Assembly (NCBI GenBank): GCA_040901445.1
Contig: JBBDYQ010000022.1
Span: 186,001 to 250,000 of the forward strand
Direction: 5' to 3'
Source: Thermoleophilaceae bacterium
Lineage (GTDB): Bacteria > Actinomycetota > Thermoleophilia > Solirubrobacterales > Thermoleophilaceae
Length of the DNA: 64,000 nt
Positions 48,204 through 56,818 of this stretch are shown piece by piece (within the stretch, counting starts at the first letter, position 1; each line of letters opens with the position of its first letter). Below the pieces are notes generated by a model. It was given only the letters and a program-made list of their open reading frames with translations, was not told the origin of the DNA and did not search any database. The translations under genes and the position numbers were made by a program.

Positions 48204-49735
48204 AAGCCGCCGCCTCGCCCGGCCGCCGCGCGCTCGTCTTCATCGGCTTCATGGGCGCCGGCAAGTCGTCCGCCGCGCGCAGCGTGGCCGCCGAGCTGGG
48301 CACGCAGCCGCTGGACTCCGACCGCGAGCTGGAGCGGGACCTGGGGGAGACCATCGAGGCGTTCTTCGACCGCGAGGGCGAGCCGGCCTTCCGCGCCCGC
48401 GAGGAGGAGACGGTGCTGCGCCTGCTCTCGCACCCGGACGCCGGCGTGATGGCGCTCGGCGGCGGCGCGCTGGCGTCCGAGCGCGTGCGCGAGGCGCTGC
48501 GCGATCACGTGGTGGTCGAGCTCGAGGTGGATCCCGACGACGCCTGGCGCAGGGCGTCGGGCAAGGGCCGCCCGCTGGCGCGCGACCGCGGCCGCTTCGA
48601 CCAGCTGCACGCCGACCGCCGCACGCTCTATGCCTCGGTGGCCGACGCCTCGCTGCCCGCCGGCGACATCAACGAGGCGCGCCGGGCGCTGCCCGCTCTG
48701 CTCGCGCTGCGCGACGCGCCGCGGGGCACGCGGCTGGTGTGGGCGCTCGCCGCGTCCGGCGACTACCCCGTGTTCGTGGGCGAGGGGCTCGTGCGCTCCG
48801 GGTTCGCCTGGCCCGGCGACGGGCGCCGCTTCGTGGTGACCGACGAGACGGTGGCCCGCCATCACGAGGTGGAGGGAGACTGGCGCGTGGCCATCCCGCC
48901 GGGCGAGACCGGGAAGACCATGGCCCGGGCGGAGACGGTGCTGCGCGAGATGGCCCGCGCCGGGGTGGAGCGCGGCGACCTCGTGGTGGCCGTGGGTGGC
49001 GGCGTGGTGGGCGATCTCGCCGGCTTCTGCGCCGCGCTGTACCAGCGCGGCATGCGCCACGTGCAGGTGCCCACCTCGCTCGTCGCGCAGGTGGACTCGG
49101 CCTATGGCGGCAAGACCGGCGTGGACCTCCCCGAGGCCAAGAACTACGCGGGCGCGTATCACCAGCCGAGCGCGGTCATCGTCGACCCCTCGGTGCTCGC
49201 CACCCTCCCGCCCGAGGAGCGCGCGGCGGGCTACGCGGAGGTGGTCAAGACCGCCCTGATAGCCGGCGGGCCGTTGTGGGCCCGGGTGCGCCAGGGCGGC
49301 GAGCCCGACGCCGAGACGATCGTGGGCTGCCTGCGCACCAAGCTCGCGGTGGTGGCGGAGGACGAGCGCGATGCCGGTCGCCGCCAGGTGCTCAACCTCG
49401 GGCACACGGTGGGGCACGCCATCGAGTCGGCCACCGGCTACGCGCGCTACCGCCACGGCGAGGCCATCGCCGTCGGCCTGCTCTGCGCGCTCAGGCTGTC
49501 CGGCCGCGAGGCGCTGCGCGCAGAGGTGGCCGAGCTGCTCTCCTCGCACGGGCTGCCCACGGCCTTCGGCGGCGCGTCGCCCGGCGAGGTCGTCGCGCTG
49601 GTGGAGCGCGACAAGAAGCGTGCGGGCGGCCGGGTGCCGTTCGTCCTCCTGCATGCCCCGGGCAAGGTCACGCCGGGCCACGAGGTCGCGCCGGACGCGC
49701 TGCGAGCCGCCGTGGAGGAGGTGCACGCGCGATGA
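48191..49735 (+). CDS. aroKB: bifunctional shikimate kinase / 3-dehydroquinate synthase
   Basis: A single 514-residue chain carrying AroK and AroB. Residues 1-170 are the kinase: Walker A GFMGAGKSS (19-27), LDSDRELERDLGETIEAFFD, REGEPAFRAREEE, VMALGGGALAS and KGRPLARDRG, which holds the lid arginine. Residues from about 180 are dehydroquinate synthase: VVAVGGGVVGDLAGFCAALY, QVPTSLVAQVDSAYGGKTGV, the zinc ligands Glu (GYAEVVKTALI), His (NLGHTVGHAIESATG) and His (RYRHGEAIAVGLLC). Fusion of these enzymes is seen in some actinobacteria and plastid-type multi-enzymes; in most bacteria the genes are separate. GTG 48191 overlaps aroC. Confidence 0.94.
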   Translation: MEALEAAASPGRRALVFIGFMGAGKSSAARSVAAELGTQPLDSDRELERDLGETIEAFFDREGEPAFRAREEETVLRLLSHPDAGVMALGGGALASERVREALRDHVVVELEVDPDDAWRRASGKGRPLARDRGRFDQLHADRRTLYASVADASLPAGDINEARRALPALLALRDAPRGTRLVWALAASGDYPVFVGEGLVRSGFAWPGDGRRFVVTDETVARHHEVEGDWRVAIPPGETGKTMARAETVLREMARAGVERGDLVVAVGGGVVGDLAGFCAALYQRGMRHVQVPTSLVAQVDSAYGGKTGVDLPEAKNYAGAYHQPSAVIVDPSVLATLPPEERAAGYAEVVKTALIAGGPLWARVRQGGEPDAETIVGCLRTKLAVVAEDERDAGRRQVLNLGHTVGHAIESATGYARYRHGEAIAVGLLCALRLSGREALRAEVAELLSSHGLPTAFGGASPGEVVALVERDKKRAGGRVPFVLLHAPGKVTPGHEVAPDALRAAVEEVHAR

Positions 49736-50172
49736 AGCGGCGCGTGCGCGTGCTCAACGGGGTCAACCTCGACCAGCTGGGGCGCCGGGACCGCGTCCAC
49801 TACGGCGAAGGCTCGCTCACCGACCTCGAGTTCAAGGTGGGCCGCTTCGCCCGCGAGCTCGACCTCGACGTGAGCTTCGAGCAGACCAACCACGAGGGCG
49901 AGTTCTGCGAGTGGCTGCACGACGCCTCGCAGACGGCCGACGGCATCGTGCTCAACCCCGGGGCGTGGACGCACTACTCCTGGGCCATCCACGACGCGCT
50001 CGAGCTCTGCGGCCTGCCCGCGGTGGAGGTCCACCTGTCAGCCGTGGACGAGCGCGAGGAGTGGCGGCGCGTGTCGGTCATCCGCGACCTCTGCATCGAC
50101 ACTGTGCAGGGCGAGGGCGTGGACGGCTATCGCCGCGCGTTCGAGCTGCTGAAGGAGGCGTTCGCGGCGTGA
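49732..50172 (+). CDS. aroQ: type II 3-dehydroquinate dehydratase
   Basis: A 146-residue dodecameric-type dehydroquinase. RVLNGVNLDQLGRRD is the family start (usually NGPNLNxLGxR), HYGEGSLTDLE holds the catalytic Tyr and flap, NHEGEFCEWLHDA, IVLNPGAWTHYSWAIHDALE the catalytic Asn region, and VEVHLSAVDEREEWRRVSVI the catalytic His. Several positions differ from the consensus (GVN for GPN, DRVHYG for EPxxYG), so it is a divergent but intact member. It overlaps both neighbours (ATGA and GTGA) and completes four shikimate steps when aroE is included. Confidence 0.9.
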   Translation: MKRRVRVLNGVNLDQLGRRDRVHYGEGSLTDLEFKVGRFARELDLDVSFEQTNHEGEFCEWLHDASQTADGIVLNPGAWTHYSWAIHDALELCGLPAVEVHLSAVDEREEWRRVSVIRDLCIDTVQGEGVDGYRRAFELLKEAFAA

Positions 50173-51227
50173 GGGGCGATCGGCTGGCGCAGGCGCTCGC
50201 CGAGCGCGAGCTCGACGCGCTGGTCGTCACCACCACGACCAACGTGCGCTGGCTCACGGGCTTCACCGGCTCGAACGGAGTGGCCGTGGTCGGCGCCGGG
50301 CAGCGCGACTTCATCACCGATTTCCGCTACACCGACCAGGCCGCGGCGCAGGTCGAGGGCTTCGACCGCATCCAGGGCGAGCGGTCGTTGGTCGACGACG
50401 CCGCCAAGCGCCTGTCGGGGCGGGTCGGGTTCGAGGACGCGCACCTGTCCGTGCGCACTCACGGGAAGCTGGCGGAGCTGGCCGAGGGGGTGGAGCTGGT
50501 GCCGGCGGGCGACCTGCTGGAGGAGCTGCGCGCCGTCAAGGACCCCGCCGAGGTCGACGCCATCCGCGCCGCCGCCGCGCTCGCCGACGACGCGCTCGAG
50601 GCGGTCGTGCTCGCGCGCGGCCTGGCAGGTCGCAGCGAGCGCGAGGTGGCCCTCGAGCTCGAGGCGGAGATGCGCCGGCGCGGGGCAGAGGATCCGTCGT
50701 TCCCCTCGATCATCGCGGCGGGCCCGCACGGCGCCCGCCCGCACGCCGAGCCGCGCGACGTCGAGATCCCCTCGGGCACGCTGGTCGTCTGCGACTGGGG
50801 CGCGCGGCTCGACGGCTACTGCTCGGACTGCACGCGCACGCTCGCCAGCGGCCCGCTCGAGGGGGAGATGGAGGCGGTCTACGAGCTGGTGCGGGACGCG
50901 CAGGCCGCGGCGGTGGAGGCGGTGCGCCCGGGCGCCGCGTGCCGCGACGTGGACTCCGTGGCGCGCGAGCCCATCGCCGCAGCCGGGCACGGCGATCGGT
51001 TCGGTCACTCGCTCGGGCACGGCGTGGGGCTGGAGGTGCACGAGGAGCCGCGGCTGTCGCAGCAGTCCGAGGGCACGCTCGTCGCGGGGAACGTCGTGAC
51101 CGTCGAGCCGGGCGTCTACGTGAGCGGCGCGTTCGGCGTGCGGATCGAGGACCTCGTGGCGGTCACCGGAACGGGCTGCGAGATCCTCAGCCGCCTGCCC
51201 AAGGCGCTCACGGTCCCCGGCGCGTAG
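50169..51227 (+). CDS. pepQ: M24-family aminopeptidase (Xaa-Pro dipeptidase-like)
   Basis: A 352-residue metallopeptidase. The creatinase-like N domain (ALVVTTTTNVRWLTGFTGSN, RDFITDFRYTDQAAAQV) and the pita-bread catalytic domain are clear. Metal ligands: Asp in VVCDWGARLDG and in YCSDCTRTLAS, His in GHSLGHGVGLEVHE, Glu in VVTVEPGVYV and in RIEDLVAV. The start GTG 50169 overlaps aroQ. In many actinobacteria an elongation factor P gene follows; here the next gene is on the other strand and its 3' end overlaps this one by 112 bases. Confidence 0.92.
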   Translation: MRGDRLAQALAERELDALVVTTTTNVRWLTGFTGSNGVAVVGAGQRDFITDFRYTDQAAAQVEGFDRIQGERSLVDDAAKRLSGRVGFEDAHLSVRTHGKLAELAEGVELVPAGDLLEELRAVKDPAEVDAIRAAAALADDALEAVVLARGLAGRSEREVALELEAEMRRRGAEDPSFPSIIAAGPHGARPHAEPRDVEIPSGTLVVCDWGARLDGYCSDCTRTLASGPLEGEMEAVYELVRDAQAAAVEAVRPGAACRDVDSVAREPIAAAGHGDRFGHSLGHGVGLEVHEEPRLSQQSEGTLVAGNVVTVEPGVYVSGAFGVRIEDLVAVTGTGCEILSRLPKALTVPGA

Positions 51228-52354
51228 GCGCAGCCGGCCAGCACGGCCGCCAGGGGCAGCGTGGCCGTCATGTACGCGGCCCAGTTGAGCAGGTCCCCGT
51301 CGGGCGTGGCCACGCGACGGAAGACCAGCCACAGCGCGGCGGTCGCCAGCACGGTGAGCACGGGCAGCCCGCGCCGCGCCAGCGCCTCCCACGAGGCGAG
51401 CGCGACCAGGAAGGGCACGTGGTAGTACTCGTTGTTCACCGGGTCGAGCAGGCAGCGCAGCAGGAAGAGCAGCGCGAGCAGGGCGAGCAGGCTCTCCGGA
51501 GGCAGTTTGGCCCGGCGGCGCCGCCACAGCGCCGTCAGGGGCAGCGCGAGCAGGACGATCAGAGGGTGGCTGATCTTCGCGAGGGTGGCGTTCAGCGTGT
51601 AGTTGGCCACGGTCGCGGTCTCCCCGGGGCCGATCGTCACCACCCGGTGCTCGGTCTCCCCGAGCGGCCACCACACGTTCATCTCCAGCAGCCTTGGGCT
51701 GTCGGCGTTCGCCGCCATCCGCAGCACTCCTTCGAAGCGTTCGGGGTCGCCGATCGCGAGCGGGGCAGTGAGGATGAGTGCAGCGGCCGTTGCTCCCACC
51801 GTGGCCTTGAGCCGAGCGGGTTTCGGCAAGGCGACGAACACGACAGGCGCCGCGATCAGCGCCCATTGCTTCGTCGCAACTGCCAGCGCCAGCAACACGA
51901 CCGCCGCGGCGGTGCGCTCACGCAGAGCCGCCACCACCGCCGCGGCGCACAGCGCCCCGCCGAGCAGCTCCTCGGGGTGTCCCCACTGGAGCGCCGCCAG
52001 CGCCACGGGGCTCGCCGCGCAGGCGTACACGAGCCCGGCCTTGATGGGGAGCGTGCGCTCGCGCGCGGCGTACAGCGCGGCCAGGCCGGCGGCGGCCACG
52101 CACGGGAACACGCCGAGCCGGTAGAGGGTGGGATCGGAGGCGTCCGCGCCGGCCAGCGCGGCGAACGGCGCGCGCAGCAGCAGCGAGAAGCTGCCCATCA
52201 GCGGCTGAAAGGCGAAGAACTCGCCGAGGTCGCCCTGGAGGAGGGCGCGGATCGCCGGCCCGGCATCGGCGGCGTAGTCCGCGCCGTAGGGGGCCGTCGC
52301 CGCCACGACCGCGCTCATGGCGAGCACGCCGACGATCGCGAGCACGCGCGTCAT
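51116..52354 (-). CDS. polytopic membrane protein, GT87/DUF2029-like glycosyltransferase
   Basis: A 412-residue protein with about ten hydrophobic segments, for example AAAGLAALYAARERTL, AAVVLLALAVATKQWALIAA and ESLLALLALLFLLRCLLDPV. The pattern of an N-terminal helix, an acidic loop (YGADYAADAGPAIRALLQGD) and ALQWGHPEELLGGALCA with VATKQW in the next loop resembles DUF2029/GT-C polyprenyl-phosphate-mannose mannosyltransferases. The C-terminal 37 residues (after CAYAPGT) run antisense into the end of pepQ and are poorly conserved-looking; they may be extension by loss of an earlier stop. Confidence 0.75.
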   Translation of the reverse strand: MTRVLAIVGVLAMSAVVAATAPYGADYAADAGPAIRALLQGDLGEFFAFQPLMGSFSLLLRAPFAALAGADASDPTLYRLGVFPCVAAAGLAALYAARERTLPIKAGLVYACAASPVALAALQWGHPEELLGGALCAAAVVAALRERTAAAVVLLALAVATKQWALIAAPVVFVALPKPARLKATVGATAAALILTAPLAIGDPERFEGVLRMAANADSPRLLEMNVWWPLGETEHRVVTIGPGETATVANYTLNATLAKISHPLIVLLALPLTALWRRRRAKLPPESLLALLALLFLLRCLLDPVNNEYYHVPFLVALASWEALARRGLPVLTVLATAALWLVFRRVATPDGDLLNWAAYMTATLPLAAVLAGCAYAPGTVSALGRRLRISQPVPVTATRSSIRTPNAPLT

Positions 52355-52384
52355 GCGTTCTCATCGGCATAGGATCCCCCGCCC

Positions 52385-53533
52385 GTGAGCGCCGCCATCC
52401 CCCACCGACTGCTGCTGGGCTCGGGCCCAAGCCCCGTGCCCGAGCGGGTGCTGCGGGCGCTGGCGCTGCCCACCATCGGCCATCTCGACCCCGCGTTCGG
52501 CGAGGTCATGGACGAGACGGCCGCTCTGCTGCGGCGCACGTTCCGGACCGAGAACCGCGCCACGCTGCCGGTGTCCGGCACCGGCAGCGGCGGCATGGAC
52601 GCTCTCGTGGTCAACTTCGTCGCTCCCGGCGACCGGGTCGTGGTGGGCGTCAACGGGCTCTTCGGCGAGCGCCTGGCGGACTCCATCGGACGCGCCGGCG
52701 CCACCGCCGTGCGCGTGGAGGCGGAGTGGGGGCGGGCCATCGAGCCGGAGCGGCTGGTGGCCGCCGCGACGGACGGCCTCGACGCGATGGTGGTCGTCCA
52801 CGGGGAGACCTCCACCGGCGCCTGCCAGCCGCTCGACGGCCTGGCCGAGGCGTGTCGCGAGCGCGGCGCGCTGCTGTTGGTCGACTGCGTCACCTCGCTG
52901 GCCGGGCAGCCGCTCGACCTCGACGAGGCAGGCGTGGACGCCGCCTTCAGCGGCACCCAGAAGTGCCTCAACTGCCCGCCGGGCCTGGCGCCGTTCAGCG
53001 CCGGCGAGCGCGCCATCGCCAAGCTCCTCGCCCGCGACGACCAGCCGCGCAGCTGGTACTTCGACCTCTCCCTCGTGCTCGGCTACTGGGAGGGCGACGG
53101 GGGCCGCGCCTATCACCACACCGCCCCGATCAACATGGTCTACGCGCTGCGCGAGGCGCTGGCGATCGTGCACGAGGAGGGCCTGGAGCCGCGCTGGCGC
53201 CGCCACGCCCGCGCGCACGAGGCGCTTCGCGGCGCCCTGGCCGTGCTCGGCTTCGAGCGACTCGCCCCGGCGGGGGAGCAGCTCCACCCGCTGCTGGCGG
53301 TGCGGGTTCCGGACGGCGTGGACGACGCGGGCGTCCGGCGCCGCCTGCTGCTGGAGCACGGCATCGAGATCTCCGGCGGCCTGGGCCCCCTCGCCGGCCG
53401 GGCCTGGCGCATCGGCGTGATGGGGATCGGCGCGGAGGAGGAGCCCCAGCGGCGCCTGGTCTCCGCCCTGGCGGCGTTGCTCGGCCGCGATCCCGCGGAC
53501 GCCCTCGCCGCTCTGGCCGACGGATGGGCCTAG
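52385..53533 (+). CDS. class V aminotransferase (alanine-glyoxylate/serine-glyoxylate type)
   Basis: A 382-residue PLP enzyme. LLGSGPSPVPERVLRALALP and TIGHLDPAFGEVMDE are the usual AGT/SGAT start. VSGTGSGGMDALVVNFVAPG binds the cofactor phosphate, VHGETSTGACQPLD and LLVDCVTSLAGQPLDLDEAG hold the pyridine-binding Asp, and AAFSGTQKCLNCPPGLAPFS carries the PLP Lys. RAYHHTAPINMVYALREALA, the family's substrate-side region, and a C-terminal domain follow. GTG 52385 is ten bases after a TAGGAT -10-like box in the short divergent gap. It could serve in glyoxylate detoxification, serine metabolism or purine catabolism. Confidence 0.92.
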   Translation: MSAAIPHRLLLGSGPSPVPERVLRALALPTIGHLDPAFGEVMDETAALLRRTFRTENRATLPVSGTGSGGMDALVVNFVAPGDRVVVGVNGLFGERLADSIGRAGATAVRVEAEWGRAIEPERLVAAATDGLDAMVVVHGETSTGACQPLDGLAEACRERGALLLVDCVTSLAGQPLDLDEAGVDAAFSGTQKCLNCPPGLAPFSAGERAIAKLLARDDQPRSWYFDLSLVLGYWEGDGGRAYHHTAPINMVYALREALAIVHEEGLEPRWRRHARAHEALRGALAVLGFERLAPAGEQLHPLLAVRVPDGVDDAGVRRRLLLEHGIEISGGLGPLAGRAWRIGVMGIGAEEEPQRRLVSALAALLGRDPADALAALADGWA

Positions 53534-53544
53534 CCCCCGCCACC

Positions 53545-53592
53545 ACGAACGTCGCGCGCTACCCCCCATAGGGGCCAACGAGCGACGTTCGT
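53545..53592. repeat. palindromic intergenic element, copy 2
   Basis: ACGAACGTCGC (53545-53555) and GCGACGTTCGT (53582-53592) are perfect 11-bp arms around an inner hairpin CCCC-ATA-GGGG (53564-53574). Arms and core are shared with the copy at 20984-21030 (both contain CCCCATAGGGG and CGAGCGACGTTCG). It follows the aminotransferase stop by 11 bases and precedes the imuB LexA box. Confidence 0.85.
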
Positions 53593-53634
53593 CGCGACTC
53601 GGCGGCGTTCGCGGGCGCAACCTTGCGCACCATG

Positions 53635-53648
53635 CGAACATGTGTTCG
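53635..53648. promoter_or_regulatory. LexA (SOS) box of imuB
   Basis: CGAACATGTGTTCG is a perfect palindrome matching the actinobacterial/Gram-positive LexA consensus CGAAC-N4-GTTCG. It ends one base before GTG 53650. The same 14 bases, together with the preceding ATG, recur upstream of dnaE2 at 57972-57988. Confidence 0.92.
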
Positions 53649-53649
53649 C

Positions 53650-54903
53650 GTGATCGTCTGCGTGCTCATCCTCCGCTTCTCCCTCCGTGGCGCGCTCGGC
53701 GGAGCGGGGCTGCCGGTGGGCGAGCCGGCGGCGCTCGCGCCCGAGGCCGGGCGGGAGCAGAGCATCGGCGAGGTGTCGCAGGCAGCGGAGGGCTTCGGCG
53801 TCGCGCCGGGCATGCGCGTGGGGGAGGCCATCGCGCGCTGTCCGGGCCTGCGGCTCATCCCGCCCGACCCCGAGGGCGTGCGGACGCTGTGGGCCAAGAC
53901 GCTCGACCGGCTCGAGAGCGTCGGAGCGGCGGTGGAGTCGGACGCCGCGGGCACGGCGTTCTTCGAGGCGCAGGGGCTGCGCGGCATCCACGGCGGCAGT
54001 CTCGAGGGGGTGCTCGCCGCCACCCGCCGCGCGCTCGAGAAGCCGGCACCGCGGCTCGGCGCCGCGCCCAGCCGCTTCTGCGCGTACGCCGCCGCGCGCG
54101 CCAACCGCCCGCGCAAGGGCGCCCGGGTCGTGCGCACCACCGAGGCGCCGGGCTTCCTCGCCCCGCTGCCGGTGGCGCTGCTGCGCGAGCGTCCCGAGCT
54201 CGCCTGGCTGCCGGAGACGCTCATGCGGCTCGGCGTGCGCACGCTCGGCGAGCTGGCGGCGCTGCCCCGCACGGCGGTCGCCGAACGCTTCGGCCATCCC
54301 GGCCTGTTCGCGCTCCGGCTCGCGCAGGGGGAGGACACGCCACTCGATCCCCGGCGTCCGCCCGAGCCGGTGGCCGAGCGGCTGGAGCTGCCCGAGGCGG
54401 CTTCCGGCATCCAGCTCGAGCGGGCGCTCGAGCTGCTCGTGGGACGGGTGCTTGCGCGGCCCGAGCGCCGCGGCCGCACGCTGCGCTCGCTCGCCCTGTC
54501 CGCCCGCTTCGTGGCCGGTGGCACCTGGCGCACGCGGGTCACCCTGCGCCAGGCCTCGGCGGACGGCGGGCGCATCCGCCTCGCGCTCGGCCCGCGTCTC
54601 GCCGAGCTGCCCGCGCCGGCCGACACGATCGGCCTCGAGGTCGAGGCGTTCGGCCCGCCCGCGCACGACCAGTCCCGCCTGCTCGACGACGGCCGCGCCG
54701 CCCGCAGGCGCCGGCTCGACGAGGCGGTGCGCCAGGCCCGCCAGGCCGCCGGCCCGGACGCCGCCATGCGCCTGCTCGAGGTCGACCCGGACTCGCGCGT
54801 GCCCGAGCGCCGCAACCTGCTCATGCCCTTTGAATCGGCCGATCCCTCATCGCCGCACCCGCACGGCGCTTCAGGATCGACCTCGTACGAGGGGGGCGAA
54901 TGA
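53650..54903 (+). CDS. imuB: ImuB-like non-catalytic Y-family polymerase subunit
   Basis: ImuB acts as an adaptor that brings the error-prone polymerase DnaE2 to the sliding clamp. The 417-residue protein has the Y-family layout, but the first catalytic motif (normally DMDAF) is CVLILRFSLRG and the SxDE motif is missing (ESDAAGTAFFEAQG), so it cannot polymerise. IGEVSQAAEGFGVAPGMRVG, EAIARCPGLRLIPPDPEG and LPETLMRLGVRTLGELAALP are typical of ImuB. GTG 53650 immediately after the LexA box is chosen; upstream starts lie inside the operator. The stop overlaps the DUF6504-like gene by four bases. Confidence 0.85.
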   Translation: MIVCVLILRFSLRGALGGAGLPVGEPAALAPEAGREQSIGEVSQAAEGFGVAPGMRVGEAIARCPGLRLIPPDPEGVRTLWAKTLDRLESVGAAVESDAAGTAFFEAQGLRGIHGGSLEGVLAATRRALEKPAPRLGAAPSRFCAYAAARANRPRKGARVVRTTEAPGFLAPLPVALLRERPELAWLPETLMRLGVRTLGELAALPRTAVAERFGHPGLFALRLAQGEDTPLDPRRPPEPVAERLELPEAASGIQLERALELLVGRVLARPERRGRTLRSLALSARFVAGGTWRTRVTLRQASADGGRIRLALGPRLAELPAPADTIGLEVEAFGPPAHDQSRLLDDGRAARRRRLDEAVRQARQAAGPDAAMRLLEVDPDSRVPERRNLLMPFESADPSSPHPHGASGSTSYEGGE

Positions 54904-55148
54904 AGGGCTCGCCCCGCCGCGTCGCGCTCCCACGCCCGGTGGCCGTGCGCGCCACGCGCGCCGGGGCGCCGCTGGCCGTGGAGGGCGTGGTGGTGGAGTC
55001 CGTGATCGAGGAGTGGGTGGTGGAGGATCGCTGGTGGACCGAGCGCCCGCTGCGGCGCCGCTACCTCGAGCTGCTGCTGGAGAACGGCCGCAACGCCGTG
55101 GTCTTCCGCGACCTGGCCGACGGCCGCTGGTTCGAGCAGCGCGCCTGA
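54900..55148 (+). CDS. DUF6504-like small protein linked to imuB
   Basis: An 82-residue protein overlapping imuB (ATGA). The core VVVESVIEEWVVEDRWWTER, then PLRRRYLELLLENGRNAVVF and RDLADGRWFEQRA, is the pattern of a small domain (DUF6504) found beside or fused to ImuB/DinB-type polymerases in actinobacteria. Aromatic and Arg residues (RWWTERPLRRRY) could contact DNA or DnaE2. The function is not known; co-translation with imuB suggests it is a mutasome component. Confidence 0.75.
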   Translation: MKGSPRRVALPRPVAVRATRAGAPLAVEGVVVESVIEEWVVEDRWWTERPLRRRYLELLLENGRNAVVFRDLADGRWFEQRA

Positions 55149-55166
55149 GCGGGTAACAGGCTGTCC

Positions 55167-56813
55167 ATGCCGCGCCTCGTCCTCGGCCCGCTGCTGCGCC
55201 ACGTCGGCGAGCGCGACGCAACCGTCTGGGTGGAGACCGACGCCCCCTGCGAGGTGGAGGTGCTCGGCTGTGCGACCCGCACCTTTGGCGTGGCGGGCCA
55301 CCACTACGCGCTCGTGCACGTCGAGGGCCTGGAGCCGGGCGAGGTGCGCGAGTACGACGTCACCCTCGACGGCGAGCGCGCCTGGCCGCAGGACGGGAGC
55401 GAGTACCCGCCCAGCGTGATCCGCACCGTGAAGAAGGACGCCCCGCTCGAGATCGCCTTCGGCTCCTGCCGGGTGGCGGCGCCGCACGAGCCGCCCTACA
55501 CGCTGTCCAAGGACGAGGACCCGCGCGGCCGCGAGATCGACGCGCTCGTCGCGCTGGTCCAGGCGCTCCGCGCCGGCCCGCCGGACGGCCTGCCGCACCT
55601 GCTCGTCCTGCTCGGGGACCAGGTCTACGCGGACGAGTGCTCACCCGGCGTGCGCGAGTTCATCCGCTCCCGCCGCGACCCGGACGAGCCCCCGGGCGAG
55701 CAGGTGGCGGACTTCGAGGAGTACACGCGCCTCTACGGCGAGACCTGGGGCGACCCACCCCTGCGCTGGCTGCTCTCCACGGTGCCCAGCGCGATGATCT
55801 TCGACGACCACGACGTCCACGACGACTGGAACACGTCGCGGGAGTGGGTGGAGGAGATGCGCGCCAAGCCGTGGTGGGAGGACCGGATCGTGGGCGCCTT
55901 CAGCTCCTACTGGATCTACCAGCACATCGGCAACCTCTCCCCGGCCGATCTCGCCACCGACGAGCTCTACGCGCGCGTGCGCGAGGCCGGCGAGGACGCC
56001 GCTGAGCTCCTGCGCGAGTTCGCCCGCCGCGCCGACCGCGAGACCGCCGGCACCCGCTGGAGCTACCACCGCGACCTCGACGGCACCCGCCTCGTGATGA
56101 TGGACTCGCGGGCGGGCCGCGTGCTCCGAGACGGGCGCCGCTGCATGGTGGACGACGACGAGTGGGCCTGGATCGAGGAGCATGCCTCTGGCGGCGTGGA
56201 CCACCTGTTCCTGGGCACCTCGCTGCCGTGGCTGCTCGCCCCGGGCATGCATCACCTCGAGGCCTGGAACGAGGCGGTCTGCGATGGCGTGTGGGGCCGG
56301 CTCGGCGCGCGGGCGGGGGAATCCGTGCGACAGACGCTCGACCTCGAGCACTGGGCCGCGTTCGGCGAGTCCTTCGAGCGCGTCTGCGGGCTGGTCGAGG
56401 CCGTCGGCTCGGGCCGCCGCGGCCCGCCGCCCGCCAGCATCGTCGCGCTGTCGGGCGACGTCCATCACGCCTACCTGGCCGAAGTCGCGTTCCGGAGCGG
56501 GTCCGGCGTGCGCAGCGCCGTGTACCAGGCCGTCTGCTCGCCGTTCCGCAACCCGCTCGACGAGAAGGAACGCCGCGCTGTCCGCGTTGGCTGCTCACGC
56601 ACCGGGCTCGCCGTCGGGCGCGCGCTGTCGCGGCTGGCGGGCGTCTCCTCGCCGCCGATCCGCTGGCGGTTCACCGAGGGCCCGGTGTTCGACAACCAGG
56701 TGGCCACGATCCGGATCGAGGGCCGCCGCGCGGACCTGCGCATCGAGAAGGCGGTGCCCGACGGCGGCCGCGCGAGCCGCTTGGAGACGACCGTCGAGCG
56801 GCGTCTGGCCTAG
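55167..56813 (+). CDS. PhoD-like metallophosphatase
   Basis: A 548-residue protein of the PhoD-like phosphatase group. Residues 1-85 form an N-terminal beta-sandwich (LVLGPLLRHVGERDATVWVE), the rest a metallophosphatase core: EIAFGSCRVAAP, LLVLLGDQVYADE, AMIFDDHDVHDDWNTSREWV, LVMMDSRAGR, LFLGTSLPWLLAPGMHHLEA and VALSGDVHHAYLAEV. The metal ligands Asp, Asp-His and His-His are in place. No signal peptide is seen, so unlike secreted PhoD it is probably cytosolic. It sits between the SOS genes, but without its own LexA box. Confidence 0.88.
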   Translation: MPRLVLGPLLRHVGERDATVWVETDAPCEVEVLGCATRTFGVAGHHYALVHVEGLEPGEVREYDVTLDGERAWPQDGSEYPPSVIRTVKKDAPLEIAFGSCRVAAPHEPPYTLSKDEDPRGREIDALVALVQALRAGPPDGLPHLLVLLGDQVYADECSPGVREFIRSRRDPDEPPGEQVADFEEYTRLYGETWGDPPLRWLLSTVPSAMIFDDHDVHDDWNTSREWVEEMRAKPWWEDRIVGAFSSYWIYQHIGNLSPADLATDELYARVREAGEDAAELLREFARRADRETAGTRWSYHRDLDGTRLVMMDSRAGRVLRDGRRCMVDDDEWAWIEEHASGGVDHLFLGTSLPWLLAPGMHHLEAWNEAVCDGVWGRLGARAGESVRQTLDLEHWAAFGESFERVCGLVEAVGSGRRGPPPASIVALSGDVHHAYLAEVAFRSGSGVRSAVYQAVCSPFRNPLDEKERRAVRVGCSRTGLAVGRALSRLAGVSSPPIRWRFTEGPVFDNQVATIRIEGRRADLRIEKAVPDGGRASRLETTVERRLA

Positions 56814-56818
56814 GCTAG

